This document shows positions 45,338 to 53,825 of a DNA stretch of 64,000 bases, in pieces. The notes beneath the pieces are model-generated. The model was not told the DNA's origin. It made no database searches and worked only from the letters and a program-made list of their open reading frames with translations. The position numbers and the translations under genes are program-made. Location: NCBI RefSeq assembly GCF_013426915.1, contig NZ_AP023180.1, positions 1,302,001 to 1,366,000 on the forward strand. The letters run 5' to 3'. The stretch is from Paraburkholderia sp. PGU19 (GTDB taxonomy: Bacteria > Pseudomonadota > Gammaproteobacteria > Burkholderiales > Burkholderiaceae). Each line of letters opens with the position of its first letter. The stretch's first letter is position 1.

Positions 45338-46057
45338 TCAATCGAGAAAGTCGCAATTTGCCTCGATGAAGGCGGCGAGGTCGAGCGAGTGCTGGCGCAC
45401 GAGACGCTCGGCGAGTTCGGTGTCGCGCTTTTCCAGTGCCTCGATGATGCGCAGATGGTCGACGATCGAACGCGACGCACGGTCGCTCTGCGAAATCGTC
45501 ATGCGACGAATTGCGCGCACATGAATGAAGATGTTCTTGATCGTGTCGAGAATGATCTGCGACTTCGACAGCTCGACGATGGCCTGATGGAACGCAATGT
45601 TCGCATCCGAGTACTCGGCGATATGCTCCGCCGGCGTCGAATCGCGGAACTGGTCGAACATATGACGCAGCCGCGCGATTTCTTCGTCCGTTGCGTGCAG
45701 CGTGGCGAGACGCGCGGCCATGCTTTCCAGCGCGGCCCACATCTGCACCATCTCGACGATCTCGCGCTTGCTCTTGCGCACGATGTAGATGCCTCGGCGC
45801 GGGATCGTGCGCACGAAGCCTTCCTGTTCGAGCAGCGTCATCGCCTCGCGCACAGGCGTGCGGCTCACCCCCAGTGATTCGCTCAGCGCGCGGTCGTCGA
45901 GGCGTATTTCGTCGCGCGACGCATAGATATCGGCATCGGCGATCGCCGCGCGCAGCATCGCGTAGGCGCGATCACGCAAACTGGCGCTCGTCCCGATGGG
46001 TTGCAGTGACAGGGTGAACGGCGTAGCCGCTGGCTGACTGTCAAGTTCTGACGACAT
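45338..46057 (-). CDS. GntR/FadR-family (FCD) transcriptional regulator, copy 2
   Basis: A 239-residue paralogue of the regulator at 41972, similar over the whole length: LSESLGVSRTPVREAMTLLE in the winged helix, EYSDANIAFHQAIVEL and RRMTISQSDRASRSIVDHLR in the FCD domain, and the same end (CDFLD). The helix-turn-helix recognition segment is the same in both copies, so they likely bind the same sites. It has its own upstream site at 46173. The start ATG at 46057 is chosen to align with copy 1. It probably shares control of the oxalate genes, perhaps with different ligand affinity. Confidence 0.92.
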   Translation of the reverse strand: MSSELDSQPAATPFTLSLQPIGTSASLRDRAYAMLRAAIADADIYASRDEIRLDDRALSESLGVSRTPVREAMTLLEQEGFVRTIPRRGIYIVRKSKREIVEMVQMWAALESMAARLATLHATDEEIARLRHMFDQFRDSTPAEHIAEYSDANIAFHQAIVELSKSQIILDTIKNIFIHVRAIRRMTISQSDRASRSIVDHLRIIEALEKRDTELAERLVRQHSLDLAAFIEANCDFLD

Positions 46058-46172
46058 GCATCGCCTCTGATCCGGTCGGTGCGAATGAGCACCGTAGTTG
46101 GCTCGAGCGGCGCACTGCGCCGCTCCCGTATCCGCGCCCGTCAACTGGCTTCAATGTCACGCGGACTGTGAA

Positions 46173-46190
46173 CGTATTTAGTATATCAGC
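46173..46190. promoter_or_regulatory. Candidate GntR operator upstream of GntR copy 2
   Basis: CGTATTTAGTATATCAGC reads GCTGATATACTAAATACG on the minus strand, sharing TGATATAC with the other three sites and a similar TATT-type right half. It lies about 115 bp upstream of the regulator gene. Confidence 0.5.
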
Positions 46191-46283
46191 GCGTGAGGTA
46201 TTGTCGATCAAAGCCGCATCAGTGCTGGCTGCGCAGCTTCGCCACGCGAGTCGCGCAGTGTAGCGTGCGCCCGGCAAAAAAGC

Positions 46284-46583
46284 CTAAGGATTCGGAACTG
46301 TCGATGCGGCGCCCGTCGCGGCTGCCGTCAACGCCTCGGGCGCCGAGGACGCTTCGCGCGGCGCTTCCTGCGCGATCGTGCCGCATTGCAGCTGGCCGTT
46401 GTCGCTGGATTCGAGTTCGGCGGCGTTCAGGTTCGCGCAGGCAGCTTCGACGATCGTGCCGATGTCGTGCCGGTTGCGCTCGCGCGCGGCGTGCTTCATT
46501 TCGCTCTGGAGCCAGCCGCTGAAACTGACGACGGCGAACACGGCAACGGTGAGCAGTACGGACTCGGTCTTGGACACACGCAT
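46284..46583 (-). CDS. Small membrane-anchored hypothetical protein, 99 aa
   Basis: I do not recognise this protein. It has one N-terminal hydrophobic segment (SVLLTVAVFAVVSFSGWL, residues 8-25) and then a polar part with two Cys (AACANLN and QLQCGT) and an Ala/Ser/Pro-rich tail, so it is probably an inner-membrane-anchored periplasmic protein. The opposite strand is also open over the same region, but this frame has the better protein character. No ribosome site is strong. Confidence 0.5.
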   Translation of the reverse strand: MRVSKTESVLLTVAVFAVVSFSGWLQSEMKHAARERNRHDIGTIVEAACANLNAAELESSDNGQLQCGTIAQEAPREASSAPEALTAAATGAASTVPNP

Positions 46584-46900
46584 CTTTAATAGGGCTTTGC
46601 AGGAGGGACGGCCAGATACGTTATCGGCAGCGGCGCGGAAAGCTTGAATGGTTTGAATTCAGCGCGCGCGATAGAAGCCATCGAACCCGGCGATGCGTGC
46701 ATTAACGACGAGCAATCGAGCGATTCAGCTTCATGCAAATTGTGTTGCGCCAATCGTCTTGGTGTTAGCCGAATTGATCCATTAGCCTGTCGCCTGCTTC
46801 AAGCTTCCATACCGCGAACATTACTCCCGGCTTTCGCATTCGATTCGAAAAGCCGCAATATGCAATACGGATTTCGCCTATCCGATCATTGGAGACCACC
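46584..46900. other. Intergenic region
   Basis: A 317-bp gap between divergent genes at 46583 and 46901. It is AT-richer near 46720-46780 and 46850-46890, consistent with promoters. No RNA gene or repeat was seen. Confidence 0.45.
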
Positions 46901-48247
46901 ATGGCCGTCGAACCCGCGAGCTTCCGCGATCAATTCGTCTCGCTGTTCCAGTCAGCCGTCGATCAGGTCGTGCGCAGCACGACGCCCTCCGCGACGCTCG
47001 CCTCGCGGCCTGGCACGGACAACGCGCTCGTCAACGCGGCAGCGACGATTGCGTCGCTGAAGTCGCAAGGCGAATCGGCCTTGCCCGACGTCGCGCCGGA
47101 CGAAGTCGCGCAGGACGCCTGGACCTGCGCGAAGATGGGCTTCGCGCTGATGGAAGCGCGCGCACGCGGCGACGCGGCCGGCGCCGACAGCATCGAGAAC
47201 GATCTGCGCTTCAACGTCTGCGATCCGGCGTGGATCAAGGTCATCGAGAGCTACATGCAGTACTTCGGCCCGGACGGCAAGCGCGCGTCGATTCCGTACC
47301 GGCGCGCGGCCGCGATTGGCCCCGTCACGGTGCCGCTGAAAGCAGGCGCAACAGTCGCGCTGATCGCCGACTGGGGCACGGGAACGGATGTCGCCGTGGA
47401 CTTGCTGAAGCAGGCCGCGCTGCAAAACCCCGACGTCGTGATTCATCTCGGCGACATCTACTATTCGGGCACGCCGCAGGAATGCGATGCAAACTTCAGG
47501 AACATCGTCGACAGCGTGCTTTCGCGCAGCACGAAGGACGTACCCGTCTACACGCTTTCGGGAAACCACGACATGTACTCGGGCGGCGCCGGCTATTACG
47601 GGCTGATCGACACGCTCAACGATCACGCGCGCCTTCAGCCTGCCAGCTTCTTCTGCCTGCGCAACGACGACTGGCAGTTCATCGCGCTGGACACAGGGCT
47701 GCACGACTACAACCCGTTCGACGGAACGGAAGTTCTCACGTTTATCGAGCAGGACGAAGAGGACTGGATCGTCGAGCGCATCGCCGAATTCAGCGGCAAG
47801 ACGATCCTGCTTTCGCATCACCAGCTGTTTTCCGCGCTGTCGCAGATTGGACCGTTGCAGACGGGCGGCAAGCTCATCGCGCACAACCCGAAGCTGCTCG
47901 CGAGCTTCCAGCGTTTCGCGAAAGCCGCCAGGCAGCCGGTTAGCGCATGGTTCTGGGGCCACGAGCACAACCTGAGCATCTATCAGCCGTACCTCGGATT
48001 GAATCGCGGACGCTGCATCGGACACGGCGCGGTGCCTGTGATCGTCGACGGACCGGAGAATACGCCGGACGCACGCATCGTCAATCCGCCCACGCTGCAA
48101 AACGTGCTGCTGAAAGAAGCGGACACGATCTACATGCACGGCTTCACGATCATCCGGCTCGGGCAAGGCGCGCAGAGCGGGCAGGCGTCGGCGGAGTACT
48201 ACGAAAGCAGCGACGGCACGACGCCCATGTTCACGGAAACGCTCTAG
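46901..48247 (+). CDS. Metallophosphoesterase family protein
   Basis: A 448-residue protein with a calcineurin-like phosphoesterase domain from about residue 150. The metal-binding motifs can be read in order: ADWGTG, HLGDIYYSG, SGNHDMYSGG, LLSHHQLFS and WFWGHEHN. The N-terminal 150 residues are helical and unassigned. There is no signal peptide, so it is probably cytoplasmic. The substrate (phosphoester, nucleotide or phosphoprotein) is not predictable. The start ATG at 46901 has TTGGAGA about 6 nt upstream. Confidence 0.9.
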   Translation: MAVEPASFRDQFVSLFQSAVDQVVRSTTPSATLASRPGTDNALVNAAATIASLKSQGESALPDVAPDEVAQDAWTCAKMGFALMEARARGDAAGADSIENDLRFNVCDPAWIKVIESYMQYFGPDGKRASIPYRRAAAIGPVTVPLKAGATVALIADWGTGTDVAVDLLKQAALQNPDVVIHLGDIYYSGTPQECDANFRNIVDSVLSRSTKDVPVYTLSGNHDMYSGGAGYYGLIDTLNDHARLQPASFFCLRNDDWQFIALDTGLHDYNPFDGTEVLTFIEQDEEDWIVERIAEFSGKTILLSHHQLFSALSQIGPLQTGGKLIAHNPKLLASFQRFAKAARQPVSAWFWGHEHNLSIYQPYLGLNRGRCIGHGAVPVIVDGPENTPDARIVNPPTLQNVLLKEADTIYMHGFTIIRLGQGAQSGQASAEYYESSDGTTPMFTETL

Positions 48248-48263
48248 CGCCCGCCGAACGCCG

Positions 48264-48617
48264 TCACACGTCGACGATCACTTCGAAGCCGCCGTAGATC
48301 AGCCGCTTGCCGTCGAACGGCATCGTCATCACATCCGGTTGAAGACGCGGATCGGCCATCACCTTGCCCATGCCTTCGTCGCGCTTCGCGCGCGAAGGCC
48401 AGACGACCCACGAGAACACGACCACTTCGTCCGGCTCGCGCTTAACGGCCAGCGGAAACGACGTGAGCTTGCCTTCGGGCACGTCGTCGCCCCAGCATTC
48501 GACGACGTTCAGCGCGCCGAACTCCTTGAACACGCCCGCCGCCGTCTCGGCGTGCTTGCGGTAAATGTCGCGATTCTCCGCCTTCACTGCCACCACGAAT
48601 CCATCCACGTAGTTCAT
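48264..48617 (-). CDS. DUF1428 protein
   Basis: A 117-residue DUF1428 protein, a dimeric alpha-beta barrel family of unknown function. Family stretches are YVDGFVVAVKAENRDIYRKH at the start, ECWGDDVPEG, FSWVVWPSRAKRDEGM and MPFDGKRLIYGGFEVIVD at the end. The ATG at 48617 follows GGAGAG. It converges on the phosphoesterase gene 16 bp away. Confidence 0.92.
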   Translation of the reverse strand: MNYVDGFVVAVKAENRDIYRKHAETAAGVFKEFGALNVVECWGDDVPEGKLTSFPLAVKREPDEVVVFSWVVWPSRAKRDEGMGKVMADPRLQPDVMTMPFDGKRLIYGGFEVIVDV

Positions 48618-48813
48618 GCCGCTCTCCTGTACAAAGTCGTCAGATGCCGGGCATAAAAAGCGCCGCTGCCCGGTTCTACAAAGACGACGATCGACGCGAC
48701 AGCAAATCGACAGTTTCGCGAAGATTTTCATGTCCAGATGCGCGGCGGGCGTTCACTGCATGCCGCGCCGATGTCATAATCCGCGCAGGATCCCACACAC
48801 GTTTTCAATCAAC

Positions 48814-49200
48814 ATGGCGAGCCGGTTCCATCGGAAGATTGGCTGCATTCTCGGATTGCTCGCGATCCTGATGGCGGCGCTCGCACCCACCGTCTCGCAG
48901 GCCATTGCGGCGAGCCGCGGCGCGTACGATCCCGCCGCCGCGCTCTGCTCCGCCCAAACGGCCAGTCCCGCCGACACGCAAGAGGACGACACCGGCAATA
49001 CGCACACGCTTGCCTCGCACTGGCATGCGTGCGGCTATTGCAGCCTGCTCGCGCATACTCCCGTGCTGCCCGCGTCGCCGTCGACGTTCGCGCTGACGGT
49101 CGCCGCGATCACGCAGCGTGTAGCGGTTCGCTTCGAAAGCGTCGCGCTCATCACGCCGTTCGAAAGCGCGCAGCCGCGCGCGCCGCCCGTGCATCTCTGA
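48814..49200 (+). CDS. DUF2946 membrane-anchored/periplasmic protein
   Basis: A 128-residue DUF2946 protein. The N-terminal hydrophobic segment (GCILGLLAILMAALAP) acts as signal or anchor, and the family signature HWHACGYCSLLAH lies near residue 72 with two Cys and three His that could bind metal. Members are often found next to copper-handling genes, and here a barrel protein and CopC follow on the same strand. It has a poor ribosome site; the ATG at 48814 is chosen because the signal segment begins there. Confidence 0.82.
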   Translation: MASRFHRKIGCILGLLAILMAALAPTVSQAIAASRGAYDPAAALCSAQTASPADTQEDDTGNTHTLASHWHACGYCSLLAHTPVLPASPSTFALTVAAITQRVAVRFESVALITPFESAQPRAPPVHL

Positions 49201-49313
49201 GTCGAACCCGCGTACCCGCAACGCCGTCACGGCGTTGCTGTATTCGCGCACGCCGCGTCGCCGCCTTCTGGCGCGTACGCGGCCGGCGCGCGCTCCCACT
49301 CAGGATGACCTAC

Positions 49314-50195
49314 ATGAATATCCGATACGCCAGGCGCGGCATGCTGCCGTTCGCCGGCTGCATCCTTGCAGCCCTGCTCGTTCCGTCCATTTCTCACGCG
49401 CACTCCATTGCAGGTGACCGCGTCTTCCCCGCCACGCTGGCCGTCGACGACCCCGGTGTCAGCGACGAACTCAATCTGGAATATGGCCACCAGCGCGTAC
49501 GCGGCGACAATGGCGACCAGAGCGTCAACAGCTTCAGCTTCGAATACGACAAGCTGATCACGCCGCGCCTCGCGGTGTCGATCGGCGGCGCCTATGTCGG
49601 GCAGAACAATCCGACCGCGCACGGCTTCGACAACTTCAGCGTCGGCCTCAAGTACCTGCTGTATGTGAACGAGGCGCACGAGTTCATGACGTCGGTCGGC
49701 GTCAACGCGGACCTGGGCGGCACGGGCAGCCACGCGATCGGCCAGAGCTTCTCGACCATCTCTCCGACGATCTTCGCCGGCAAGGGCTTCGGCGACCTGC
49801 CCGATTCGCTCGCGTATCTGCGCCCCATCGCGATCACGGGCGAAGCGGGCCCCGCGTTGACGACGGGCACGGGCCAGCCGAATGCGTTCGACTACGGCGT
49901 GACCGTGCAATACAGCCTGCCCTATCTGCAGCAGCACGTGCGCGACGTTGGCTTGCCGCAGCCGCTCTCGAATCTGATACCCATCGTCGAAATTCCGTTG
50001 TCGCGCAGCCAGGGGCAAACCACGGGCACGGTCAACCCGGGCGTCATCTGGATCAACCGTTATGGGCAATTCGGCATCGAGGCGCAGATCCCCGTGAATC
50101 ACGCGAGCGGTTCGCATGTCGGCGTGCTGGTGCAGGCGCATCTGTTCTTCGACGACATCGCGCCCACGACGATCGGCAAACCGCTTTTCCCGTAA
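49314..50195 (+). CDS. Outer-membrane beta-barrel-like protein next to copC
   Basis: A 293-residue exported protein. The signal peptide (GMLPFAGCILAALLVPSISH) ends near SHAHS. The rest alternates polar and hydrophobic residues in strands (FEYDKLITPRLAVSIGGAYV, FSVGLKYLLYVNEAHEF, IPVNHASGSHVGVLVQAHLF), typical of a small outer-membrane barrel. I do not recognise a family with a known substrate. It is encoded 14 bp before copC and 110 bp after the DUF2946 gene, so a role in copper or other metal handling is likely. ATG 49305, three codons earlier, is an alternative start. Confidence 0.72.
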   Translation: MNIRYARRGMLPFAGCILAALLVPSISHAHSIAGDRVFPATLAVDDPGVSDELNLEYGHQRVRGDNGDQSVNSFSFEYDKLITPRLAVSIGGAYVGQNNPTAHGFDNFSVGLKYLLYVNEAHEFMTSVGVNADLGGTGSHAIGQSFSTISPTIFAGKGFGDLPDSLAYLRPIAITGEAGPALTTGTGQPNAFDYGVTVQYSLPYLQQHVRDVGLPQPLSNLIPIVEIPLSRSQGQTTGTVNPGVIWINRYGQFGIEAQIPVNHASGSHVGVLVQAHLFFDDIAPTTIGKPLFP

Positions 50196-50208
50196 CGAGG
50201 ACACGACT

Positions 50209-50568
50209 ATGAACACGACACGACTCGTGGCGGCGCTCGCGCTGTCACTCATGCTGACGCCGCTCGCGGCGCTCGCCCATGTGTTTCCGCAGAAGCAGGA
50301 GCCCGGCGCGGGCACGACCGTCGAAGCACCCGCCAAGGTGACCATCACCTTCGATGGCCCGCTCGAACCCGCCTTCAGTTCATTGACCGTCACGGATGCG
50401 GCGGGCAAGCAGGTGAGCACCGCGAAATCGACGGTTGATGCGCAGCAGCCGAGCATCGCGTCCGTCGCGCTGCCCGCGCTGCCTGCGGGCAAATACACGG
50501 TGCATTGGGTCGCGGTGGCATCGGACGGTCATCGCACGCACGGCGACTACTCGTTCAATGTGAAGTGA
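50209..50568 (+). CDS. copC: CopC-family periplasmic copper-binding protein
   Basis: A 119-residue CopC/YobA-type protein. The signal peptide ends with ALA, leaving His as the first mature residue (HVFPQKQEPG), the typical N-terminal Cu(II) ligand. The late motif HWVAVASDGHRTHGDYSF carries the further His and Asp ligands. A single cupredoxin-like domain is present; no CopD membrane partner follows. It probably buffers or delivers copper in the periplasm together with the barrel and DUF2946 proteins. Confidence 0.9.
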   Translation: MNTTRLVAALALSLMLTPLAALAHVFPQKQEPGAGTTVEAPAKVTITFDGPLEPAFSSLTVTDAAGKQVSTAKSTVDAQQPSIASVALPALPAGKYTVHWVAVASDGHRTHGDYSFNVK

Positions 50569-50794
50569 CGCGTGAAGTGGCCGCCCGCGCCGAACCCCAC
50601 GTACGCTCTGCTGCATCGCGATTAAAAATGTCGTAAAAACTGGGCTGAATGCGCGGCGCGCGGCGCCATGAAACTGGACATGGCGCCGCGTTGCACGAGG
50701 CCGTGCTACTGTCGCAAACAGTCGTTACCAACGACGATTGCATGCGGCTGGTGTACACATCGCTTTGACCGTTCAACCCCGCTATGGAGTGTGC

Positions 50795-52273
50795 GTGAAC
50801 AATCCGCTGATTTTTGGCTTTGCGCTCGTCGCAGTCGATGTCGTGATCTGGCGTTGCACCACACCCAAAAACGAAGTCGCGCGGCTGCTGGTGCGCCTGT
50901 GCATTTACGCGGCCTTTAGCGCGCTGCTATTCGGCTCGGGCCTGAGTCCTTTCTCGCAGGCACCCTATGCGGATTCGAAGCCGCTGCACGTGCTCGGCCA
51001 GGTGCTCGAAATCATCTGGTGGCTGATGGGCGCGCGCCTGCTGAGCCTTGCGCTCGACACGCTGCTGTTGCCGCAGACCTGGCGCCGTCAACGGCTCTTC
51101 TCGGACGTGTTCGGCGCGGTGGTGTTTCTTGCGGCTGTCGTTGCGGCGCTTGGCTTCGTGCTCGAGCTGCCGGTGCGCGGGCTGGTCGCGACCTCGGGCG
51201 CGCTCGCGATCGTGCTTGGGCTTGCGATCCAGAGCACGCTCAGCGACGTGTTCGCCGGCATCGTGATCAACACGACCGAGCCGTATCACATCGGCAACTG
51301 GGTGACTATCGACGGCGTCGAGGGCAAGGTGCTGGAGATGAACTGGCGCGCGACGCATCTGCTGACATCGCAAGGCAATATCGTGATTGTGCCGAACGCT
51401 GTCGCGGCGAAGGCGAAGATCACGAACAGCAGCCGGCCGCCGTCGCTGCACGGCGTCACCGTCACTCTGGAGATCACGCCCGAAGCGCGTCCGAGCGTGG
51501 TGCTGGCCGCGCTCGAACGGGCGCTTGCGGGTGTGCGCGCGGTGATCGCCGATCCGGCGCCCTATGCGCTTGTGAAGCGGACCAGCGTGATGTCCGTCAC
51601 GTACGAGGCGACCGCGTATGTCGACGACATGGGCAAGAAGCTTGCCGTTACGAATGAGCTTTATGACTTGTGTTACCGGCAGTTGCAGGCGGCGGGTGTC
51701 GAACTGAGGCCGCTTGGGGTTGGGTATGCGCCTTCGTCTTCGCCTTCGCCTTCGCTGGCGCAGCAGACCGATCCGCGCGTTGCGCTGCTGCGGCGCGTGG
51801 AGATATTCGCCGCGTTGACGGCGGATGAATTGCAGCGTCTTGCGCCTATGCTTTCACGTCGCTCGTATGAGCGTGGTGACACGGTGGTCACGCCGGACAA
51901 GGTGCTCGACCATTTGACCATCGTCGATTCGGGTGTGCTTTCTGTCGTGGCTGAAGATGCGTCTGGGCCCGTCGAAGTGATTCGTCTTGGGCCGGGTGAT
52001 GCCTTGGGCGAATCCGGTCTGCTGGCAGGCATGCCGGCGCGTGTGACCATCTCGGCGCTTACTTCGGCGACTGTTTATCAGTTGAAGAAGGAAGACTTGA
52101 CGCCGCTGCTCAAGGACAAGCCCGACGTCGCCAGGGAGATGTGTCAGATGCTGTCGCGGAGGCAGGATACTTTGGGTAAGCTCGGGACGCCGACGCCTGT
52201 TGCTCAGTCGGAGCAGTCGATTTTTCAATGGCTGCTGGATGGGATGAAGAAGTTGCACGATCTGACTTTTTGA
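50795..52273 (+). CDS. MscS-type mechanosensitive channel with cyclic-nucleotide-binding domain
   Basis: A 492-residue inner-membrane channel. About four helices lie in the first 150 residues, with the pore-lining type segment ATSGALAIVLGLAIQSTLSD followed by the MscS beta domain (WVTIDGVEGKVLEMNWRAT). The C-terminal part (about 345-450) is a cNMP-binding domain (VEIFAALTADELQRLAP, RRSYERGDTVV, PGDALGESGLLAGMPARVTI), so gating may depend on cAMP or cGMP. The start is GTG 50795 (MNNPLIFGF). The last 600 bp use T- and G-ending codons, as in the other genes that run into the palindromic element. Confidence 0.9.
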   Translation: MNNPLIFGFALVAVDVVIWRCTTPKNEVARLLVRLCIYAAFSALLFGSGLSPFSQAPYADSKPLHVLGQVLEIIWWLMGARLLSLALDTLLLPQTWRRQRLFSDVFGAVVFLAAVVAALGFVLELPVRGLVATSGALAIVLGLAIQSTLSDVFAGIVINTTEPYHIGNWVTIDGVEGKVLEMNWRATHLLTSQGNIVIVPNAVAAKAKITNSSRPPSLHGVTVTLEITPEARPSVVLAALERALAGVRAVIADPAPYALVKRTSVMSVTYEATAYVDDMGKKLAVTNELYDLCYRQLQAAGVELRPLGVGYAPSSSPSPSLAQQTDPRVALLRRVEIFAALTADELQRLAPMLSRRSYERGDTVVTPDKVLDHLTIVDSGVLSVVAEDASGPVEVIRLGPGDALGESGLLAGMPARVTISALTSATVYQLKKEDLTPLLKDKPDVAREMCQMLSRRQDTLGKLGTPTPVAQSEQSIFQWLLDGMKKLHDLTF

Positions 52274-52280
52274 TTTTTTT

Positions 52281-53087
52281 TGTCTGCGACGCTGGGTGGT
52301 GGTTTGGGGTTTGTGGTGGCATTGGCGGTTTGGTTGTTCTAGTCTTTGCGCTGCGCTGGCATCCGCGATGCGTTAGCGTGCTTCACGCGTCGCCCCTGTG
52401 CGGGGCGGCACCTACTTTTCTTTGCCGCCGCAAAGAAAAGTAGGCAAAAGAAAGCGGCTAACACCGCCAGCTTTTGTTTTTGCCTGAGGGCCCCCAAAGG
52501 GTCTTACGGTTCAAACGGCAACGCACCTGTTCACGTGCGTTGCCAACGCGCTGAATGAGCGCCTCACCCGCTTCGCATTCCCATATTTGGGCGAGCGGCA
52601 GCGAATGGTTTGCGCCGCCCAGGTGGCAAACTGTGTGTAGGTTGTCGCGTCGTACAGGGTAGCGCTCTTACATGGTGGCACGCATGCGCTATCGGTCCGA
52701 AGTGAGGCATGTGGAGCACCTGGGGCCTACACACAGTTTGCCACCTTGGCGGCGGTGGCATACCTGGCACGGCATGCTGTAACGCGGGGGTGTGAAGCGG
52801 GTGATGAGCCCTGTAAGAGCGCTGGCAACTAACATGGGTCACGTGATTGCCGCGTGAAGTGTAAGACCCGTTGGGGGCCCTCAGGCAAAAACTAGCGCTG
52901 GCGGTGTTAGCCGCTTTCTTTTGCCTACTTTTCTTTGCGGCGGCAAAGAAAAGTAGGTGCCGCCCCGCACAGGGGCGACGCTTGAAGCAAGCTAACAAAG
53001 CGCGGATGCCAGCGGAAAGGCTAGAACAACCAAACCAAACCGCAAACCCCAGCAAAAAACCCAAACCACCACCCAGCGTCGCAGACA
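52281..53087. repeat. Palindromic composite element, copy C
   Basis: Outer ends TGTCTGCGACGCTGGG at 52281 and inverted at 53087. The core 52354-53014 is 661 bp. The 32-nt hairpins lie at 52412-52443 and 52925-52956. The inner inverted repeats, 28 bp with one mismatch, lie at 52614-52641 and 52726-52753 around 84 bp. Orientation of the centre is as in copy B. The copy fills the gap between the MscS-type gene and the ABC operon. Open frames across it are probably not genes. Confidence 0.9.
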
Positions 53088-53114
53088 AAAAAAGCACACA
53101 CCTCAAGGACCCAA

Positions 53115-53825
53115 ATGCCGCCCCCGGCCCCCCGCCCTGCCCTCGAATGCCGCTCACTGAGCAAAGCCTACGCAACAACCCGCGTAGTCCTGGCCAACCT
53201 GGACTTCAAACTGGAAGCAGGCGAATTCATCGCCATCATGGGCGACTCAGGCGTAGGCAAATCAACGCTACTCAACCTGATAGCGGGCCTGGACCGCGCC
53301 GACAGCGGTGAGGTGCTAATCGACGGCACGCCCGTCTCAACGCTGAACGACGACACCGCCACCCGCCTGCGCCGCGAGAAACTCGGCTTCGTCTTCCAGG
53401 CGTTCCACGTGCTGCCACATCTGACGCTCGCGCAAAACGTCGCGCTACCGTTACTGCTGAACGGCATCGCGCCCCAACGCGCACTCGACATGCTCGCCGC
53501 CGTCGGTCTGGAAGGACGCGGAAACGACATGCCGCGCCAGCTATCAGGCGGCGAACTGCAGCGCGTCGCCATCGCTCGCGCCCTCGTGCATCGTCCGACA
53601 CTGATCCTCGCCGACGAACCCACGGGCAATCTCGACCCCGACACCGCGCATGAAGTGCTCGCGCTGCTGCGCGAAGAAACCAAGGCAAATGGCGCAGCGA
53701 CAATGATGGTCACGCATTCGCAAGCGGCCGCCGCCGTCGCCGATCGCGTGCTCATCCTGAGCGAAGGCAAGCTGCACGCGATGCACGCAACATCGCCCCA
53801 CGCATCGCGCCAAAACCATGAATGA
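53115..53825 (+). CDS. ABC transporter ATP-binding protein, LolD/MacB type
   Basis: A 236-residue ATPase: Walker A GDSGVGKST, Q-loop VFQAFHVLPHLT, signature LSGGELQR, Walker B LILADEPTGNLD and H-loop VTHSQAAA. The LADEPTGNLD form is typical of the LolD/MacB/FtsE group, which power FtsX-like permeases. Its end overlaps the permease gene by 8 bp. The first 200 bp are C/A-rich on the coding strand, matching the right flank of palindromic copy C. Confidence 0.92.
   Translation: MPPPAPRPALECRSLSKAYATTRVVLANLDFKLEAGEFIAIMGDSGVGKSTLLNLIAGLDRADSGEVLIDGTPVSTLNDDTATRLRREKLGFVFQAFHVLPHLTLAQNVALPLLLNGIAPQRALDMLAAVGLEGRGNDMPRQLSGGELQRVAIARALVHRPTLILADEPTGNLDPDTAHEVLALLREETKANGAATMMVTHSQAAAAVADRVLILSEGKLHAMHATSPHASRQNHE

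Noticed and set aside
15345..53087. CRISPR array or retron as explanation for the repeated elements
   Set aside because: The copies are tens of kilobases apart, without regularly spaced direct repeats, and no Cas, reverse transcriptase or transposase gene lies beside them.
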